From: Clostridium sp. BSD9I1
Lineage (GTDB): Bacteria > Bacillota > Clostridia > Clostridiales > Clostridiaceae
Assembly (NCBI RefSeq): GCF_900185645.1
Contig: NZ_FYAM01000027.1
Span: 1 to 64,000, forward strand
Direction: 5' to 3'
DNA length: 64,000 bases
Under the pieces are notes generated by a model. The model had not been told where the DNA came from. It did no database searches and worked only from the letters and a program-made list of their open reading frames with translations. The position numbers and the translations under genes are program-made. This document shows positions 7,923 to 18,581 of this stretch, piece after piece. How positions within the stretch are numbered: position 1 is the stretch's first letter; each line of letters opens with the position of its first letter.

Positions 7923-8942
7923 ATGCAAAATTGGATACATTCATCCTATAATGAAGATGGCATAATTTTAAGCAGTAGAATAAGACTAGCGAGAAACTTA
8001 AAGGATAAATCCTTTCCGCATAAATTATCTGAAGAACAGGGTCGAGAAATTGTAAAAGAAGTTGAAGAAGTATTTTATGATAATGTTAATAAGGATGATT
8101 TTAATACCAGATATCTTTGGCAAACTAATTTTGTAGATGATGGAATCTATTTAGAAAAACATTTCATAAGTGATAGATTGATTTCTAATAAAAATAAAGC
8201 TGCTTTTATAATAAATGATGAAGAAACCATAAGTGTTATGATAAATGAGGAAGATCATTTAAGAATACAATGTATTACATCTGGCTATAATCTAGATGAA
8301 GCATATAAGGCTGCAAATGATTTAGATGATAAATTAGAGGGAAAGTTGCAGTACGCCTATGATGAAGAATTGGGATATTTAACAGCATGTCCCACTAATG
8401 TAGGCACAGCACTAAGAGCTTCGGTTATGATTCATTTGCCAGCACTTACTATGAATAACGAAGTTTCTAAAATCTTTAATGCATTAAATCAAGTTGGAAT
8501 TACGGTTAGAGGATTATATGGTGAAGGATCTAAGGCTCAAGGTAATTTATATCAAGTTTCCAATCAGGTAACTTTAGGATTAACAGAACAAGAAATAATA
8601 AACAATCTGAAGCTAGTTGTAAATCAATTAATAAGCGAAGAAAAGCGTGCTAGGGAGATGCTTTTAAATACTCATTTAACCCAGCTAGAAGATAAAATAT
8701 ATAGATCCTTAGGAATTCTAAAATTTTCAAGGATTTTAAATGGCGATGAGTGCTTAAAATTACTTTCCTATGTAAGACTTGGATTAGAAATGGGCATAAT
8801 TAAGGATGTAAATAAGAATACATTAAATGAATTGCTTTTAATTTCACAGCGATATATGATTGATAAAATAGCTTCAAAGGAATTAAGTTACTCTGAAAGA
8901 GATATACTTAGGGCGAAAATTGTAAGAGATAAGTTAAAATAA
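7923..8942 (+). CDS. mcsB: Protein-arginine kinase McsB
   Basis: A 339-residue ATP:guanido phosphotransferase family protein. It phosphorylates arginines on CtsR and on damaged proteins, marking them for ClpC-ClpP. Family motifs: SSRIRLARN near 19, the catalytic Cys in TACPTNVGT near 155-163, and RGLYGEGS near 196. It lacks the N-terminal substrate domain of creatine kinases, as McsB should. Translation is probably coupled to mcsA. Confidence 0.95.
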   Translation: MQNWIHSSYNEDGIILSSRIRLARNLKDKSFPHKLSEEQGREIVKEVEEVFYDNVNKDDFNTRYLWQTNFVDDGIYLEKHFISDRLISNKNKAAFIINDEETISVMINEEDHLRIQCITSGYNLDEAYKAANDLDDKLEGKLQYAYDEELGYLTACPTNVGTALRASVMIHLPALTMNNEVSKIFNALNQVGITVRGLYGEGSKAQGNLYQVSNQVTLGLTEQEIINNLKLVVNQLISEEKRAREMLLNTHLTQLEDKIYRSLGILKFSRILNGDECLKLLSYVRLGLEMGIIKDVNKNTLNELLLISQRYMIDKIASKELSYSERDILRAKIVRDKLK

Positions 8943-8964
8943 TTTTAAATGGTGGTGAATTATT

Positions 8965-11397
8965 ATGATGTTTGGAAGATTTACTGAAAGAGCTCAAAAG
9001 GTGCTTATGTATGCTCAGGAAGAGGCGAAAAACTTACAACATGGTTATGTAGGAACGGAGCATATATTGTTAGGTATTTTAAGGGAAGATAGTATGTCAC
9101 AAAATTTATTAAATAATATGAATGTAACTTTAAATGATGTAAAAGAACTCATTGAAGAATATGAGGGAAAAGGAGATATAGATATATACAGAAATGAGAT
9201 ACCACTTACTCCTCGTACAAAAAGATTATTAGAATTAAGTTTATTAGAAGCTAGAAACTTAAATCATAACTTCATATGTCCAGAGCATATTTTACTAGCG
9301 CTTATTAAGGAATCAGAAGGTATTGCATTTACAATATTAAATAATTTGGGAGTAGATTTTGAGAAGTTAAGAAAAGAGCTTTTGGAAAACTTATCTGGAG
9401 AGCAATCATCTAATACAGTTAATTCAGCTAAGAGAACTAACGAAGATACTCCAAGCTTAAATCAGTTTGGTAGGGATCTTACTGAAATGGCTAGGGAGGG
9501 TAAATTAGATCCTGTTATAGGAAGAGATAAGGAAACTCAAAGAGTTCTTGAGATACTTTGTAGAAGAACTAAAAATAATCCTTGTTTAATAGGAGATCCA
9601 GGGGTAGGTAAAACAGCTATAGCAGAAGGGTTATCTCAAAAGATAGTTTCAGGAAATATTCCTGAAATTTTAAAGGACAAAAGAGTTGTTACGTTAGATT
9701 TATCATCAATGATAGCAGGGGCAAAATATAGAGGTGAATTTGAAGATAGGCTAAAAAAAATAATGGAAGAAATAAGACGAGTGGGAAATGTAATACTATT
9801 TATTGATGAAATACACACTATAGTAGGAGCCGGTGCAGCAGAGGGTGCAATTGATGCATCAAATATATTAAAGCCTGCATTAGCTAGAGGAGAAATACAA
9901 TGCATAGGAGCAACTACTATAGAGGAATATAGGAAGTATATAGAAAAAGATGCTGCATTAGAAAGAAGATTTCAACCTATTACGGTAGGAGAACCATCTA
10001 AAGAGGAAGCAATACTTATATTAAAAGGATTAAGAGATAAATATGAAGCTCATCATAGAGTAAAAATAACTGATGATGCAATACTCGCTGCAGTTAATTT
10101 ATCAGATAGATATATAACTGATAGATTTTTACCAGATAAAGCTATTGATCTTATAGATGAAGCTGCATCAAAGGTTAGAATTGAAAATATGGTAGCTCCT
10201 CCAGATGTGAAAAAGATGGAAGAAGAGCTTGAAACCATAACTCAAGAAAAAGAGGATGCTATAAGAGTACAGGATTTTGAAAAGGCTGCTCAGCTAAGAG
10301 ATAGGGAAAAAGAAATTAAAGAAAAGCTTGATAATATAAAAACAGATTGGAAGACACAAAAACAGGCATCTACGCTAACAGTAGGAGAGGATCAAATAGC
10401 AGCTGTAGTTGCAAAATGGACTAATATACCTGCTGAAAGACTAACACAAAAGGAATCTGAAAAACTATTAAAGCTAGAAGAAATATTGCACAATAGGGTA
10501 ATAGGGCAGAGCGAAGCCGTTAAATCTGTGGCAAGAGCAGTAAGAAGAGCTAGGGTAGGACTAAAGGATCCGAAAAGGCCTATAGGTTCATTTATATTTT
10601 TAGGACCTACTGGGGTAGGTAAAACAGAGCTTTCTAAGGCACTAGCTGAGTCCATTTTCGGAGATGAAAACAGCATGATAAGGATTGATATGTCTGAATA
10701 TATGGAGAAGCATACAGTATCTAGACTAGTAGGATCTCCTCCAGGATATGTAGGATATGATGAGGGAGGGCAGTTAACTGAAAAGGTTAGAAGAAATCCC
10801 TATTCTGTAGTTTTATTTGATGAAATAGAAAAGGCACATCCTGAGGTGTTTAATATATTACTACAGATATTAGAAGATGGAAGATTAACTGATGGTAAAG
10901 GTAAAACAGTAGATTTTAAAAATACGCTTATAATTATGACTTCTAATGTAGGTGCATCCACTATTAAAAGGCAAAAATCATTAGGATTCTCTGTGGCTTC
11001 CAATGAAAGTGAAGATCAATATGAAAAAATGAAGGAAAATGTTATGGAAGAATTAAGAAGATCCTTCAGACCTGAATTTTTAAATAGAATAGATGATATA
11101 ATTGTATTTCATCAATTAGAACAGGAAGATCTACAGAAAATAGTAGGATTGATGCTTAGAACTGTAAGCGAAAGATTAAATGAACAAGGTATAAATATAA
11201 AATTTGATAGAGAAGCAGAATTGCTTCTAGCTAAAGAAGGGTTTGATCAAGTATATGGTGCAAGACCTCTTAGAAGAGCAATAACTAAAACCGTAGAAGA
11301 CAAACTTTCAGAAGAAATATTAAGAGGAAATATTAAGAAGAATGAAGATATACTTGTTACAGTAAAAGATGATAAACTAGATTTTGTAAAACAATAA
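8965..11397 (+). CDS. clpC: ATP-dependent Clp protease ATP-binding subunit ClpC
   Basis: An 810-residue AAA+ unfoldase that feeds phospho-arginine-tagged proteins to ClpP. Domain order: two N-terminal Clp repeats (about 3-145), AAA domain 1 with Walker A GDPGVGKT near 210 and Walker B FIDEIH, a UVR-containing middle domain (about 425-470) typical of ClpC, and AAA domain 2 with GPTGVGKT near 547. The start is ATG 8965 or the adjacent ATG 8968; GGTGGTG fits both. It ends at a strong terminator, closing the operon. Confidence 0.96.
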   Translation: MMFGRFTERAQKVLMYAQEEAKNLQHGYVGTEHILLGILREDSMSQNLLNNMNVTLNDVKELIEEYEGKGDIDIYRNEIPLTPRTKRLLELSLLEARNLNHNFICPEHILLALIKESEGIAFTILNNLGVDFEKLRKELLENLSGEQSSNTVNSAKRTNEDTPSLNQFGRDLTEMAREGKLDPVIGRDKETQRVLEILCRRTKNNPCLIGDPGVGKTAIAEGLSQKIVSGNIPEILKDKRVVTLDLSSMIAGAKYRGEFEDRLKKIMEEIRRVGNVILFIDEIHTIVGAGAAEGAIDASNILKPALARGEIQCIGATTIEEYRKYIEKDAALERRFQPITVGEPSKEEAILILKGLRDKYEAHHRVKITDDAILAAVNLSDRYITDRFLPDKAIDLIDEAASKVRIENMVAPPDVKKMEEELETITQEKEDAIRVQDFEKAAQLRDREKEIKEKLDNIKTDWKTQKQASTLTVGEDQIAAVVAKWTNIPAERLTQKESEKLLKLEEILHNRVIGQSEAVKSVARAVRRARVGLKDPKRPIGSFIFLGPTGVGKTELSKALAESIFGDENSMIRIDMSEYMEKHTVSRLVGSPPGYVGYDEGGQLTEKVRRNPYSVVLFDEIEKAHPEVFNILLQILEDGRLTDGKGKTVDFKNTLIIMTSNVGASTIKRQKSLGFSVASNESEDQYEKMKENVMEELRRSFRPEFLNRIDDIIVFHQLEQEDLQKIVGLMLRTVSERLNEQGINIKFDREAELLLAKEGFDQVYGARPLRRAITKTVEDKLSEEILRGNIKKNEDILVTVKDDKLDFVKQ

Positions 11398-11401
11398 TAG
11401 C

Positions 11402-11447
11402 AATAAACAAGGAAGTTTTATGAATAATAAAACTTCCTTGTTTATTA
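11402..11447 (+). terminator. Terminator of the ctsR-clpC operon
   Basis: A long stem (AATAAACAAGGAAGTTTTA with its complement) around a short TGAATAA loop. The 3' arm continues into TTTATTATTA. It separates clpC from radA. Confidence 0.85.
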
Positions 11448-11478
11448 TTAACAAAACTTTGTAATAATATTGTATAAT
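11448..11478 (+). promoter_or_regulatory. Probable radA promoter
   Basis: TATAAT at 11473-11478 with TTAACA at 11448-11453. The spacing of 19 is longer than ideal. It lies 34 nt before the chosen radA start, which makes the longer reading frame beginning at 11470 unlikely, since that codon overlaps the -10. Confidence 0.45.
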
Positions 11479-11511
11479 AGTTATTTGTACAGAATATTGG
11501 GAGTTGATTAT

Positions 11512-12876
11512 ATGGCAAAAGTAAAAGCCGTGTTTGTATGTCAAAAATGTGGATATGAATCTCCTAAATGGTTAGGGAAATGCCCTGACTGTGATAGTTG
11601 GAATAGTATGATTGAGGAGGTAAAGACTTCGGTAAGTAAGACAGCTTCAATAGGGCTTACAAGTGAAAAGAAAACTAATCCACAAAGTATATTAGATATT
11701 AAGTCTATTCAGTATGAGAGAATGAATACTGGAATTAATGAACTTAACCGTGTATTGGGTGGAGGAATAGTTAAAGGTTCTCTCACATTAATATCTGGAG
11801 ATCCTGGGATAGGAAAATCTACTTTGCTTTTGCAGGCTGCAAATGAAATATCTAATAGATATGGCAAGGTTTTATATATATCTGGGGAGGAATCAGAAGA
11901 GCAGATTAAGATGAGAGGAGAGAGACTTGATACATTATCAAAAGAATTATATGTGGTGTCTGAAACAAATGTAGAAACAATTAAGAATCATATAGAAAAT
12001 ATATCCCCTATTTTTATAATTATAGATTCTATTCAAACTTTATTTAATCCACAAATTACTTCAGCACCTGGAACAGTATCTCAAGTAAAGGAAAGTTCAA
12101 ACGAAATAATGCGTATAGGGAAAACTAAAAATATTCCATTTTTTATAGTGGCTCATGTGACTAAGCAAGGAGCTTTAGCAGGACCAAAGGTACTAGAACA
12201 TATGGTAGATACTGTATTAAGTTTTGAGGGAGAAAGGACTCAAGAATTTAGGATACTTAGAACAATGAAAAATAGATTTGGAACTACTAGTGAAATCGGA
12301 GTTTTTGAGATGAAGGAAGAAGGATTAGCGGAAATTTCGAATCCATCTGAGGCATTTTTAGAGGATATTCAGTTTCAAAAGGAAGGTTCAGTAGTGATAG
12401 GTATTATGGAAGGAACCAGGCCTATTTTAGTAGAAGTTCAGGCACTAGTAAGTGAAACAAAAGCATATATGCCTAGAAGAACTGCAGTAGGAGTAGATAA
12501 TACGAGACTTAATCTTATTTTAGCTGTTTTGGAGAAAAAGTTAAAGATTCCATTTTATACATCTGATGTATATGTAAATGTTGTTGGAGGATTAAATATT
12601 GAGGGCACGTTTGCTGATCTAGGAATTGCCCTGGCACTAATTTCTAGTGCCAAGAATAATGCTGTAAATTTAGAAAAACTTGCAGTTATTGGAGAAATTG
12701 GATTAACTGGTGAAGTAAGACCTGTTTCATTTTCAGAAAGAATAATAAATGAAGCTTTTAAAATGGGGTTTACTAATTTTATAGTTCCATTACGTAACAA
12801 GGGTAAGATAAATACCGAAGGGATTAACGTAATAGGGGTTTCTACATTAAAAGAAGTGATAAGTAAAGTATTTTAA
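11512..12876 (+). CDS. radA: DNA repair protein RadA
   Basis: A 454-residue RecA-like protein that helps branch migration during recombination repair. An N-terminal zinc finger (C10, C13, C24, C27) is followed by a RecA core with Walker A GDPGIGKST near 95, the RadA-specific KNRFG motif near 253 and a C-terminal Lon-protease-like domain (about 290-450). ATG 11512 is 8 nt after GGGAG. An upstream in-frame TTG at 11470 overlaps a -10 element and has no SD. The gene is followed by disA, whose product is known to interact functionally with RadA. Confidence 0.95.
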   Translation: MAKVKAVFVCQKCGYESPKWLGKCPDCDSWNSMIEEVKTSVSKTASIGLTSEKKTNPQSILDIKSIQYERMNTGINELNRVLGGGIVKGSLTLISGDPGIGKSTLLLQAANEISNRYGKVLYISGEESEEQIKMRGERLDTLSKELYVVSETNVETIKNHIENISPIFIIIDSIQTLFNPQITSAPGTVSQVKESSNEIMRIGKTKNIPFFIVAHVTKQGALAGPKVLEHMVDTVLSFEGERTQEFRILRTMKNRFGTTSEIGVFEMKEEGLAEISNPSEAFLEDIQFQKEGSVVIGIMEGTRPILVEVQALVSETKAYMPRRTAVGVDNTRLNLILAVLEKKLKIPFYTSDVYVNVVGGLNIEGTFADLGIALALISSAKNNAVNLEKLAVIGEIGLTGEVRPVSFSERIINEAFKMGFTNFIVPLRNKGKINTEGINVIGVSTLKEVISKVF

Positions 12877-12895
12877 AACATAGGGTGTGAGTAAA

Positions 12896-13969
12896 GTGAG
12901 ATTTGAAAAAGATAAGGAACTTATGAGTATTTTAAAAATAATGGCTCCAGGTACTTTTCTAAGAGAAGGATTAGAAAATATTTTAAGAGCAAAAACAGGC
13001 GGATTAATAGTGCTAGGAGATAACGAACAGATTTTGGGGTTAGTAGATGGAGGATTTACCATTAGCTCAGAATATAGTCCCTCCTATGTATATGAACTAG
13101 CAAAAATGGACGGAGCAATAGTTATAAGCACTGATTTAAAAAAAATTATTAAGGCAAATGCTCAATTAATGCCAGATTCTAATATACCAACCTTTGAAAC
13201 AGGAACTAGACATAGAACAGCGGATAGAATGGCTAAGCAAACAGGAAGTATTGTTATAGCTATTTCTCAGAGAAGAAACATAATCACTGTTTATAAAGGA
13301 AGTATAAAATATGTGTTAAGAGATAGCAGTGTAATCTTAGGTAGAGCTAATCAAGCACTACAAACCTTAGAGAAGTATGTATCTGTATTAGATAGAGTGG
13401 TAAATAACTTAAATACCTTGGAATTTCAAGATTTAGTGACATTATTTGATGTGATGACAGCTATACAAAGAATGGAAATGGTAATGAGGATAGTAATTGA
13501 AATAGAAAGATATATTTGTGAATTAGGTAATGAAGGTAGATTGATTTCTATGCAGCTTAATGAATTAATTAAGTCTGTAGAGCAAGATGAAATATTCCTT
13601 ATAAGAGACTATTGTGAAAGTTATATGGATTATACGGAAGTATATAAGCAAGTTCAAAATATGTCATCTGAAGATTTACTTAATTTAGATATTATATCAA
13701 AGTTCTTAGGATATGTAGGAGTTCCTTTAGTAGATACACTTATATCTCCAAGAGGATATAGAATGCTTAATAAGATTCCTAGAATACCAGCTAATGTAAT
13801 AGAAAATTTGGTGAAGAATTTCCAAGAACTTAAAGCAGTAATGGAAGCTTCTTATGATCAATTAGATAAGGTGGAAGGAATAGGAGAGGCTAGAGCAAAG
13901 GCCATAAAAAATGGACTTAGAAGATTAAGAGAACAGATTATGATAGATAGACAGATTCCTTATAGATAG
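12896..13969 (+). CDS. disA: Diadenylate cyclase and DNA-scanning protein DisA
   Basis: A 357-residue DisA that makes cyclic di-AMP from two ATP and pauses at branched DNA. The N-terminal DAC domain has the signature DGA (about 72-74) and RHR (about 105-107). A helical linker follows, then C-terminal helix-hairpin-helix motifs ([13 protein letters not shown] near 320). I choose GTG 12896, 8 nt after AGGGTG; the upstream GTG 12887 overlaps that SD. It lies 19 nt after radA and is probably cotranscribed. Confidence 0.94.
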   Translation: MRFEKDKELMSILKIMAPGTFLREGLENILRAKTGGLIVLGDNEQILGLVDGGFTISSEYSPSYVYELAKMDGAIVISTDLKKIIKANAQLMPDSNIPTFETGTRHRTADRMAKQTGSIVIAISQRRNIITVYKGSIKYVLRDSSVILGRANQALQTLEKYVSVLDRVVNNLNTLEFQDLVTLFDVMTAIQRMEMVMRIVIEIERYICELGNEGRLISMQLNELIKSVEQDEIFLIRDYCESYMDYTEVYKQVQNMSSEDLLNLDIISKFLGYVGVPLVDTLISPRGYRMLNKIPRIPANVIENLVKNFQELKAVMEASYDQLDKVEGIGEARAKAIKNGLRRLREQIMIDRQIPYR

Positions 13970-13977
13970 TTAGCAAA

Positions 13978-14024
13978 AAGTAAGTAAATATCCTTTACTT
14001 AGGATACTTACTTACTTCTTTATC
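13978..14024 (+). terminator. Bidirectional terminator after disA
   Basis: A 16-bp stem with one mismatch (13978-13993 with 14002-14017) followed by CTTTATCTT. It overlaps the stop of the convergent gene at 14020, so it can serve both strands. Confidence 0.75.
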
Positions 14025-14418
14025 TTAATGAATATTTACCTAACGTACCTATTTTATTATGTTCTTTTAATAAAATATCATATAAATTTAAGTCTAATAT
14101 GTTACATAATGAAGTTAAATAAAATAGGTTATTTCCTATTTCACGCTCGATTATATCTCTACAATTATCACATAAGGCACCTTCTAAATGAGTTTTTAAA
14201 AGATGACTCATATCCTCAATATCAGTATTATCATTTGGAAGTTCCTGTTTTTTTCCGCAAATTTCTATGCATCCGCAATTAGTAACAGATTTTGCTACAG
14301 CCCTATTAATTCTACATTCGGATTCCTGTAACTTTGTAAGTATATCCAATATACTTTTATGTCTTAATAGAGATTCATCAACTACATTTTGAAAACTGTC
14401 ATAAATTAAATCTTTCAT
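14020..14418 (-). CDS. Conserved-looking clostridial protein of unknown function
   Basis: A 132-residue protein. It carries a short cysteine cluster (CGCIEICG near 47-54) and CDNC near 83-86, which could bind zinc. Its C-terminal half (IGNNLFYLTSLCNILDLNL) resembles the helical core of MazG-like nucleotide hydrolases, but I see no complete metal-binding EExxE set, so activity is doubtful. ATG 14418 on the minus strand lies 9 nt after TAGGAG; the TTG at 14427 abuts that SD. I recall similar clostridial proteins filed under a DUF label but cannot name it securely. It is convergent with disA and a single-gene unit. Confidence 0.75.
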   Translation of the reverse strand: MKDLIYDSFQNVVDESLLRHKSILDILTKLQESECRINRAVAKSVTNCGCIEICGKKQELPNDNTDIEDMSHLLKTHLEGALCDNCRDIIEREIGNNLFYLTSLCNILDLNLYDILLKEHNKIGTLGKYSLR

Positions 14419-14689
14419 TTTAGTCAACTCCTAACAAATAAGATTAACAAGCGTAACTAAATAGATAATTGTAAATAAGAAAATTTATAGTTTATCTCCA
14501 TAAATTATTTATATATATATGATAAAGTAAAATTAATAAACTTAATAGGGGGTGGAAATAAATAAAAATTGGTAAATAAACAATTAAATTATACGGTAAT
14601 TATTGAAAATTGCTAATTATTAAGATATATTAGAAATGACTGAATTTAATTTGTAAATTATGTTAATAATTATTTTAGGAGGTGAAGAA

Positions 14690-15790
14690 ATGTTAAAAAA
14701 AATATTAAGAGGATTATTTACAATTATAGGTCTTTTATTTGGATACTTTATTGGAGAGTCCTTATTAAAATCTAATTTACTTGTGGAACTTAATCATTTT
14801 CAAAATAGCCCTATTAAAACGGTATTATTCTTAATATTATCAACTTTATCATTCGGATTCATATTATTTATAATTTCCCCATGGATAACTTTTATAATTA
14901 TAAAAATCATGGATTATGTAGAAAAGAGTATCCAAAGGCTTCCGGCAAATGAGGTTATTTCTGGAACATTAGGAGGTATTTTAGGTCTTGCTATATCTGC
15001 ATTGTTTGTAAATTTATTAGCTCGTGTACCAGTGCTTGGAGTACCTTTAGCAGTTGTAGTAGCTGTTATAATGGGTGCCTTGGGGGCTAATATAGGTCTT
15101 AGAAAAAGAGATGATATAATGAATTTGTTTTCAGGACTAAAAAAAGCTGGTTATGGAAGTAAGGATAAAAAGGGTAAGGGATATAAAGCGGACCCTAAAA
15201 TTTTAGATACTTCAGTCATAATTGACGGTAGAATATTTGATTTATGTCAAACAGGATTTATAGAGGGAACCCTTGTGATACCTAATTTTGTTTTAGAAGA
15301 ATTAAGACATATTGCAGATTCTTCAGATGGATTAAAGAGGAATAGGGGCAGAAGAGGTCTTGATGTTCTAAATAAAATCCAAAAGGAATTAAATATTGAC
15401 GTACAAATTTATGAAAAGGACTTTCCTGATATAGCAGAAGTTGATAGTAAACTTTTAAAACTTGCACAAGTTCTAAGTGGTAAAGTAATAACTAATGACT
15501 ATAATTTAAATAAAGTAGCTGAATTTCAAGGAGTACCTGTATTAAATATTAATGAACTGGCAAATGCCATAAAACCAGTGGTACTTCCAGGCGAAGAAAT
15601 GAGAATTCAGATAGTTAAGGATGGTAAAGAATCCAATCAGGGAGTAGCTTACTTAGATGATGGAACAATGATTGTAGTAGAAGGTGGAAAAAAGCACATT
15701 GGAGAAATTGTAGATGTTACAGTAACTTCTGTACTTCAAACTGCAGCAGGTAGAATGATATTTGCAAAACAAAAGGAGAACTTTGAATAA
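14690..15790 (+). CDS. PIN/TRAM domain membrane protein (YacL-like)
   Basis: A 366-residue protein with four hydrophobic segments at the N-terminus (about 1-150), then a PIN nuclease-like domain starting at LDTSVIIDGRI (about 172) with conserved acidic residues, and a C-terminal TRAM RNA-binding domain (about 300-360). Orthologues (B. subtilis YacL) lie in the same place between disA and ispD; the RNA target is unknown. ATG 14690 is 6 nt after TAGGAGGTG; a longer frame from 14660 lacks an SD. The preceding gap of about 270 nt holds one SD-like GGGGGTGG without a reading frame. Confidence 0.9.
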   Translation: MLKKILRGLFTIIGLLFGYFIGESLLKSNLLVELNHFQNSPIKTVLFLILSTLSFGFILFIISPWITFIIIKIMDYVEKSIQRLPANEVISGTLGGILGLAISALFVNLLARVPVLGVPLAVVVAVIMGALGANIGLRKRDDIMNLFSGLKKAGYGSKDKKGKGYKADPKILDTSVIIDGRIFDLCQTGFIEGTLVIPNFVLEELRHIADSSDGLKRNRGRRGLDVLNKIQKELNIDVQIYEKDFPDIAEVDSKLLKLAQVLSGKVITNDYNLNKVAEFQGVPVLNINELANAIKPVVLPGEEMRIQIVKDGKESNQGVAYLDDGTMIVVEGGKKHIGEIVDVTVTSVLQTAAGRMIFAKQKENFE

Positions 15791-15813
15791 AGAGTTATGA
15801 AAGAGGGCTGGAT

Positions 15814-16500
15814 ATGTGTAAAGCTTGTGCTGTAATAGTGGCAGGTGGAAAAGGGAAAAGGATAAATGCTGGTATAAACAAGCAGTTTATAGAGATAAAT
15901 GGAAAGCCTATAATTTACTATACACTAAAAGTTTTTCAACTACATGAAGATATAGAAAGTATAGTATTAGTAGCTGCTCCTGAAGAAGTTGAGTATTGTA
16001 AGAGGGAGATAGTGCAAAAATATAAGTTTAGTAAAGTTACTCATATTGTATCAGGAGGAGCTGAAAGAAGAGACTCTGTATTTAATGGATTAAAGGCTGT
16101 AAAAAATTCCGAAGTTGTGCTAATACATGATGGGGCCAGGCCGTTTGTAAGCAGTGATGTTATAACACAGGGAATAAAATTTGCAAGCTTATATGGAGCT
16201 AGTTGTTCTAGCGTTTTACCAAAGGATACTATAAAAATAAGAGATGAAAATGGGTTTTCTAAGAAAACATTAAATAGAGATACCTTAGCATGTTTACAAA
16301 CTCCTCAATGTTTTAAATATGATATAATTTATAAAAGTCATGAAGGGATTCAGAAACTTAAAGATAATTTTACTGACGATACTTCAGTAGTGGAATATTT
16401 TGGACACCATGTATATCTATACTCTGGAGATTATAGAAATATTAAAATAACAACTCCAGAAGATCTACTAATAGCAAAAAGTTTATTAGGAGAAAATTAA
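15814..16500 (+). CDS. ispD: 2-C-methyl-D-erythritol 4-phosphate cytidylyltransferase IspD
   Basis: A 228-residue nucleotidyltransferase of the MEP isoprenoid pathway, joining CTP and methylerythritol phosphate. The N-terminal CTP-binding loop is VAGGKGKRI (near 9-17), with the HDGARPF motif near 105-111. ATG 15814 is 6 nt after AGAGGG. It lies 23 nt after the PIN/TRAM gene and is probably cotranscribed. The companion enzyme IspF is not next to it. Confidence 0.94.
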   Translation: MCKACAVIVAGGKGKRINAGINKQFIEINGKPIIYYTLKVFQLHEDIESIVLVAAPEEVEYCKREIVQKYKFSKVTHIVSGGAERRDSVFNGLKAVKNSEVVLIHDGARPFVSSDVITQGIKFASLYGASCSSVLPKDTIKIRDENGFSKKTLNRDTLACLQTPQCFKYDIIYKSHEGIQKLKDNFTDDTSVVEYFGHHVYLYSGDYRNIKITTPEDLLIAKSLLGEN

Positions 16501-16516
16501 AGAAACAAGCAAGGTC

Positions 16517-16544
16517 TTGACAGAAAATTGTCTTTTACTATAGT
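16517..16544 (+). promoter_or_regulatory. Promoter of the proS T-box transcript
   Basis: TTGACA at 16517-16522 and TATAGT at 16539-16544, spacing 16. The start site would lie just upstream of the T-box leader. Confidence 0.7.
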
Positions 16545-16554
16545 ATAGATATAG

Positions 16555-16757
16555 TGAAATTAATATTATGCTATGATGAAGAATAGTAAAAACAAACTAC
16601 AGAGAGAAGACCCTAGGCTGAAAGGTGTTCACTGTTTTGAACCTGCTTCGGAGCTGTAGTATAAAACTACCGGTGATAACCGTTATCAAAAGTGAGTAAA
16701 AAAGTTAGGTGGTACCGCGTATGTTCGCCCTAAGAGGGGCGGGCATATTTTTTGTAT
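16555..16757 (+). promoter_or_regulatory. T-box riboswitch, proline-specific, upstream of proS
   Basis: The 14-nt-class T-box core AGGTGGTACCGCG is at 16707-16719. An intrinsic terminator follows (stem 16721-16730 with 16737-16746, then a T run). Stem I closes with CTACAG at 16597-16602 and CTGTAG at 16654-16659. In the specifier region, GAA is followed by CCT at 16642-16644, a proline codon that fits the gene downstream. Uncharged tRNA-Pro binding would favour the antiterminator and allow proS expression. Stem I looks short compared with the largest T-boxes. Confidence 0.93.
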
Positions 16758-16805
16758 CTAAATAATGAATTTAATATATATTTTAATTATATAGGAGGAA
16801 TTTAT

Positions 16806-18518
16806 ATGAGATTATCTAACATGCTTATCAGCACTTTAAGGGAAGTTCCAGCGGAAGCTGAGATAGTAAGTCATCAGCTTATGTTAAGGGCTGGAATGAT
16901 GAGAAAAATGGCTTCAGGAATTTATAATTTTATGCCTTTAGGCTTAAGAGTTATTAAGAAAATAGAAGATATAGTTAGAGACGAAATGGATAAGGCAGGT
17001 GCACAGGAATTTTTGGCATCAGCAATTCTTCCTTCAGAACTTTGGAAGGAATCAGGAAGATGGGAAGTTTTTGGACCTGAAATGTTTAAATTAAAGGATA
17101 GAAATGAAAGAGAATTTTGCTTAGGACCAACTCATGAGGAAGTATTTACAGATATAGCAAGAAATGAAATAAAATCTTATAAACAGTTACCTTTAAACCT
17201 TTATCAAATACAAACAAAGTATAGAGATGAGAGAAGACCAAGATTTGGTGTTATGAGATCTAGAGAATTTGTAATGAAAGATGCATATAGTTTTGATAAG
17301 GACTATGAGGCACTAGATAGATCATATAATACCATGTATGAAACATATTATAATATATTTAAAAGATGTGGCTTAAGCTGCCAATCTGTAGAAGCTGATT
17401 CAGGAGCTATGGGTGGCTCAGGTTCCGCTGAATTTATGGTTAAATCAGAAATAGGTGAAGATGAGATAGCATTTTGTACAGCTTGTGAATATGCTGCAAA
17501 TGTAGAAAAGGCTCCATCTACGCCAGCAGTTGCAGAAGCTGAAGATTTAAAGCTAATTACAAAGGAAGCTACACCAAATATAAAAACAATCGATCAGTTA
17601 GTTGAGTTTTTTAAAACTACTCCTGAGAAGTTTGCAAAAACACTTATTTATAAGGTAGATGATAAAGTAGTAGCGGTAATGGTAAGAGGAGATAGAGAAG
17701 CAAATGAAGTTAAGATAATAAATGCTTTAGGTGGAGCAGTTTCTTTTGAAATGGCAAATGAAAAAGTGGTTAGAGAAGCTACATCTGCAGAAATAGGATT
17801 TGCAGGACCTCTAGGAATAAAGGTAGATACTTTGCTAGTTGATGAAGAAGTTAGCAAAATGTATAATTTTATTATAGGTGCTAATGACACAGGTTATCAT
17901 TATATAAATGCTAATTATGGAAGAGATTTTGAAGGGAAAGTAGGAGATTTTAGAAGAGTCGTAGAAGGTGATAAGTGTCCAAAATGTGGCGAAAGCTTAA
18001 CTGTAGCAAGGGGAGTAGAAGTAGGACATATTTTCAAATTGGGAACAAAATATTCAGAAACAATGGGTGCTAACTTCCAAGATGAAAATGGTGAAAATAA
18101 ACCTCTTGTAATGGGATGTTATGGCATAGGTATAAATAGAACAATGGCAACTGTTATAGAGCAAAACCATGACGAAAATGGAATAGTATGGCCATTATCT
18201 ATAGCGCCTTACCAGGTGACGGTAATTCCAGCAGTGATGAAAGATGAGGATCAGGTTAAAACTGCAGAAGAAATTTATAATAAGCTTAAGTCTATGGGAG
18301 TAGAAGTTCTTTTAGATGATAGAAATGAAAGAGCTGGAGTAAAGTTTAAGGATGCAGATTTAATTGGTATTCCTATGAGAATTACTGTAGGTAAAAAGAT
18401 ACAAGAAGGTAAAATAGAATTTAAATTAAGAGACTCAAGTGATATAGAAGTTCTAGAATTAGGGGATATTTACAACAAGGTAAAATCAGAGTTTGAAAAA
18501 AAGGGCATAAGATTATAG
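16806..18518 (+). CDS. proS: Prolyl-tRNA synthetase
   Basis: A 570-residue class II synthetase of the bacterial type. Motif 2 includes RDERRPRFG (near 140). The INS editing domain, which hydrolyses Ala-tRNA(Pro), is inserted between motifs 2 and 3 (about 225-385). Motif 3 [10 protein letters not shown] follows near 440, then a C-terminal anticodon-binding domain. ATG 16806 is 7 nt after AGGAGG; the longer frame from 16752 would begin in the T-box terminator. Expression is controlled by the upstream T-box. Confidence 0.97.
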   Translation: MRLSNMLISTLREVPAEAEIVSHQLMLRAGMMRKMASGIYNFMPLGLRVIKKIEDIVRDEMDKAGAQEFLASAILPSELWKESGRWEVFGPEMFKLKDRNEREFCLGPTHEEVFTDIARNEIKSYKQLPLNLYQIQTKYRDERRPRFGVMRSREFVMKDAYSFDKDYEALDRSYNTMYETYYNIFKRCGLSCQSVEADSGAMGGSGSAEFMVKSEIGEDEIAFCTACEYAANVEKAPSTPAVAEAEDLKLITKEATPNIKTIDQLVEFFKTTPEKFAKTLIYKVDDKVVAVMVRGDREANEVKIINALGGAVSFEMANEKVVREATSAEIGFAGPLGIKVDTLLVDEEVSKMYNFIIGANDTGYHYINANYGRDFEGKVGDFRRVVEGDKCPKCGESLTVARGVEVGHIFKLGTKYSETMGANFQDENGENKPLVMGCYGIGINRTMATVIEQNHDENGIVWPLSIAPYQVTVIPAVMKDEDQVKTAEEIYNKLKSMGVEVLLDDRNERAGVKFKDADLIGIPMRITVGKKIQEGKIEFKLRDSSDIEVLELGDIYNKVKSEFEKKGIRL

Positions 18519-18581
18519 GTTTGTAATATAGCAAGATTTATCAATAGATATAGAAAAAGTTTTATGGAGGAGGCAATGGGT

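Noticed and set aside
14028-14282. 84-codon plus-strand frame opposite the unknown gene at 14020-14418
   Set aside because: It has no SD and low complexity; the minus-strand frame has a spaced SD, cysteine motifs and a shared terminator.
14636-14656. Six-codon ATG frame before the PIN/TRAM gene
   Set aside because: It has no SD and is too short to support.
16752-16805. N-terminal extension of ProS from 16752
   Set aside because: It begins in the T-box terminator; ATG 16806 follows a strong SD.
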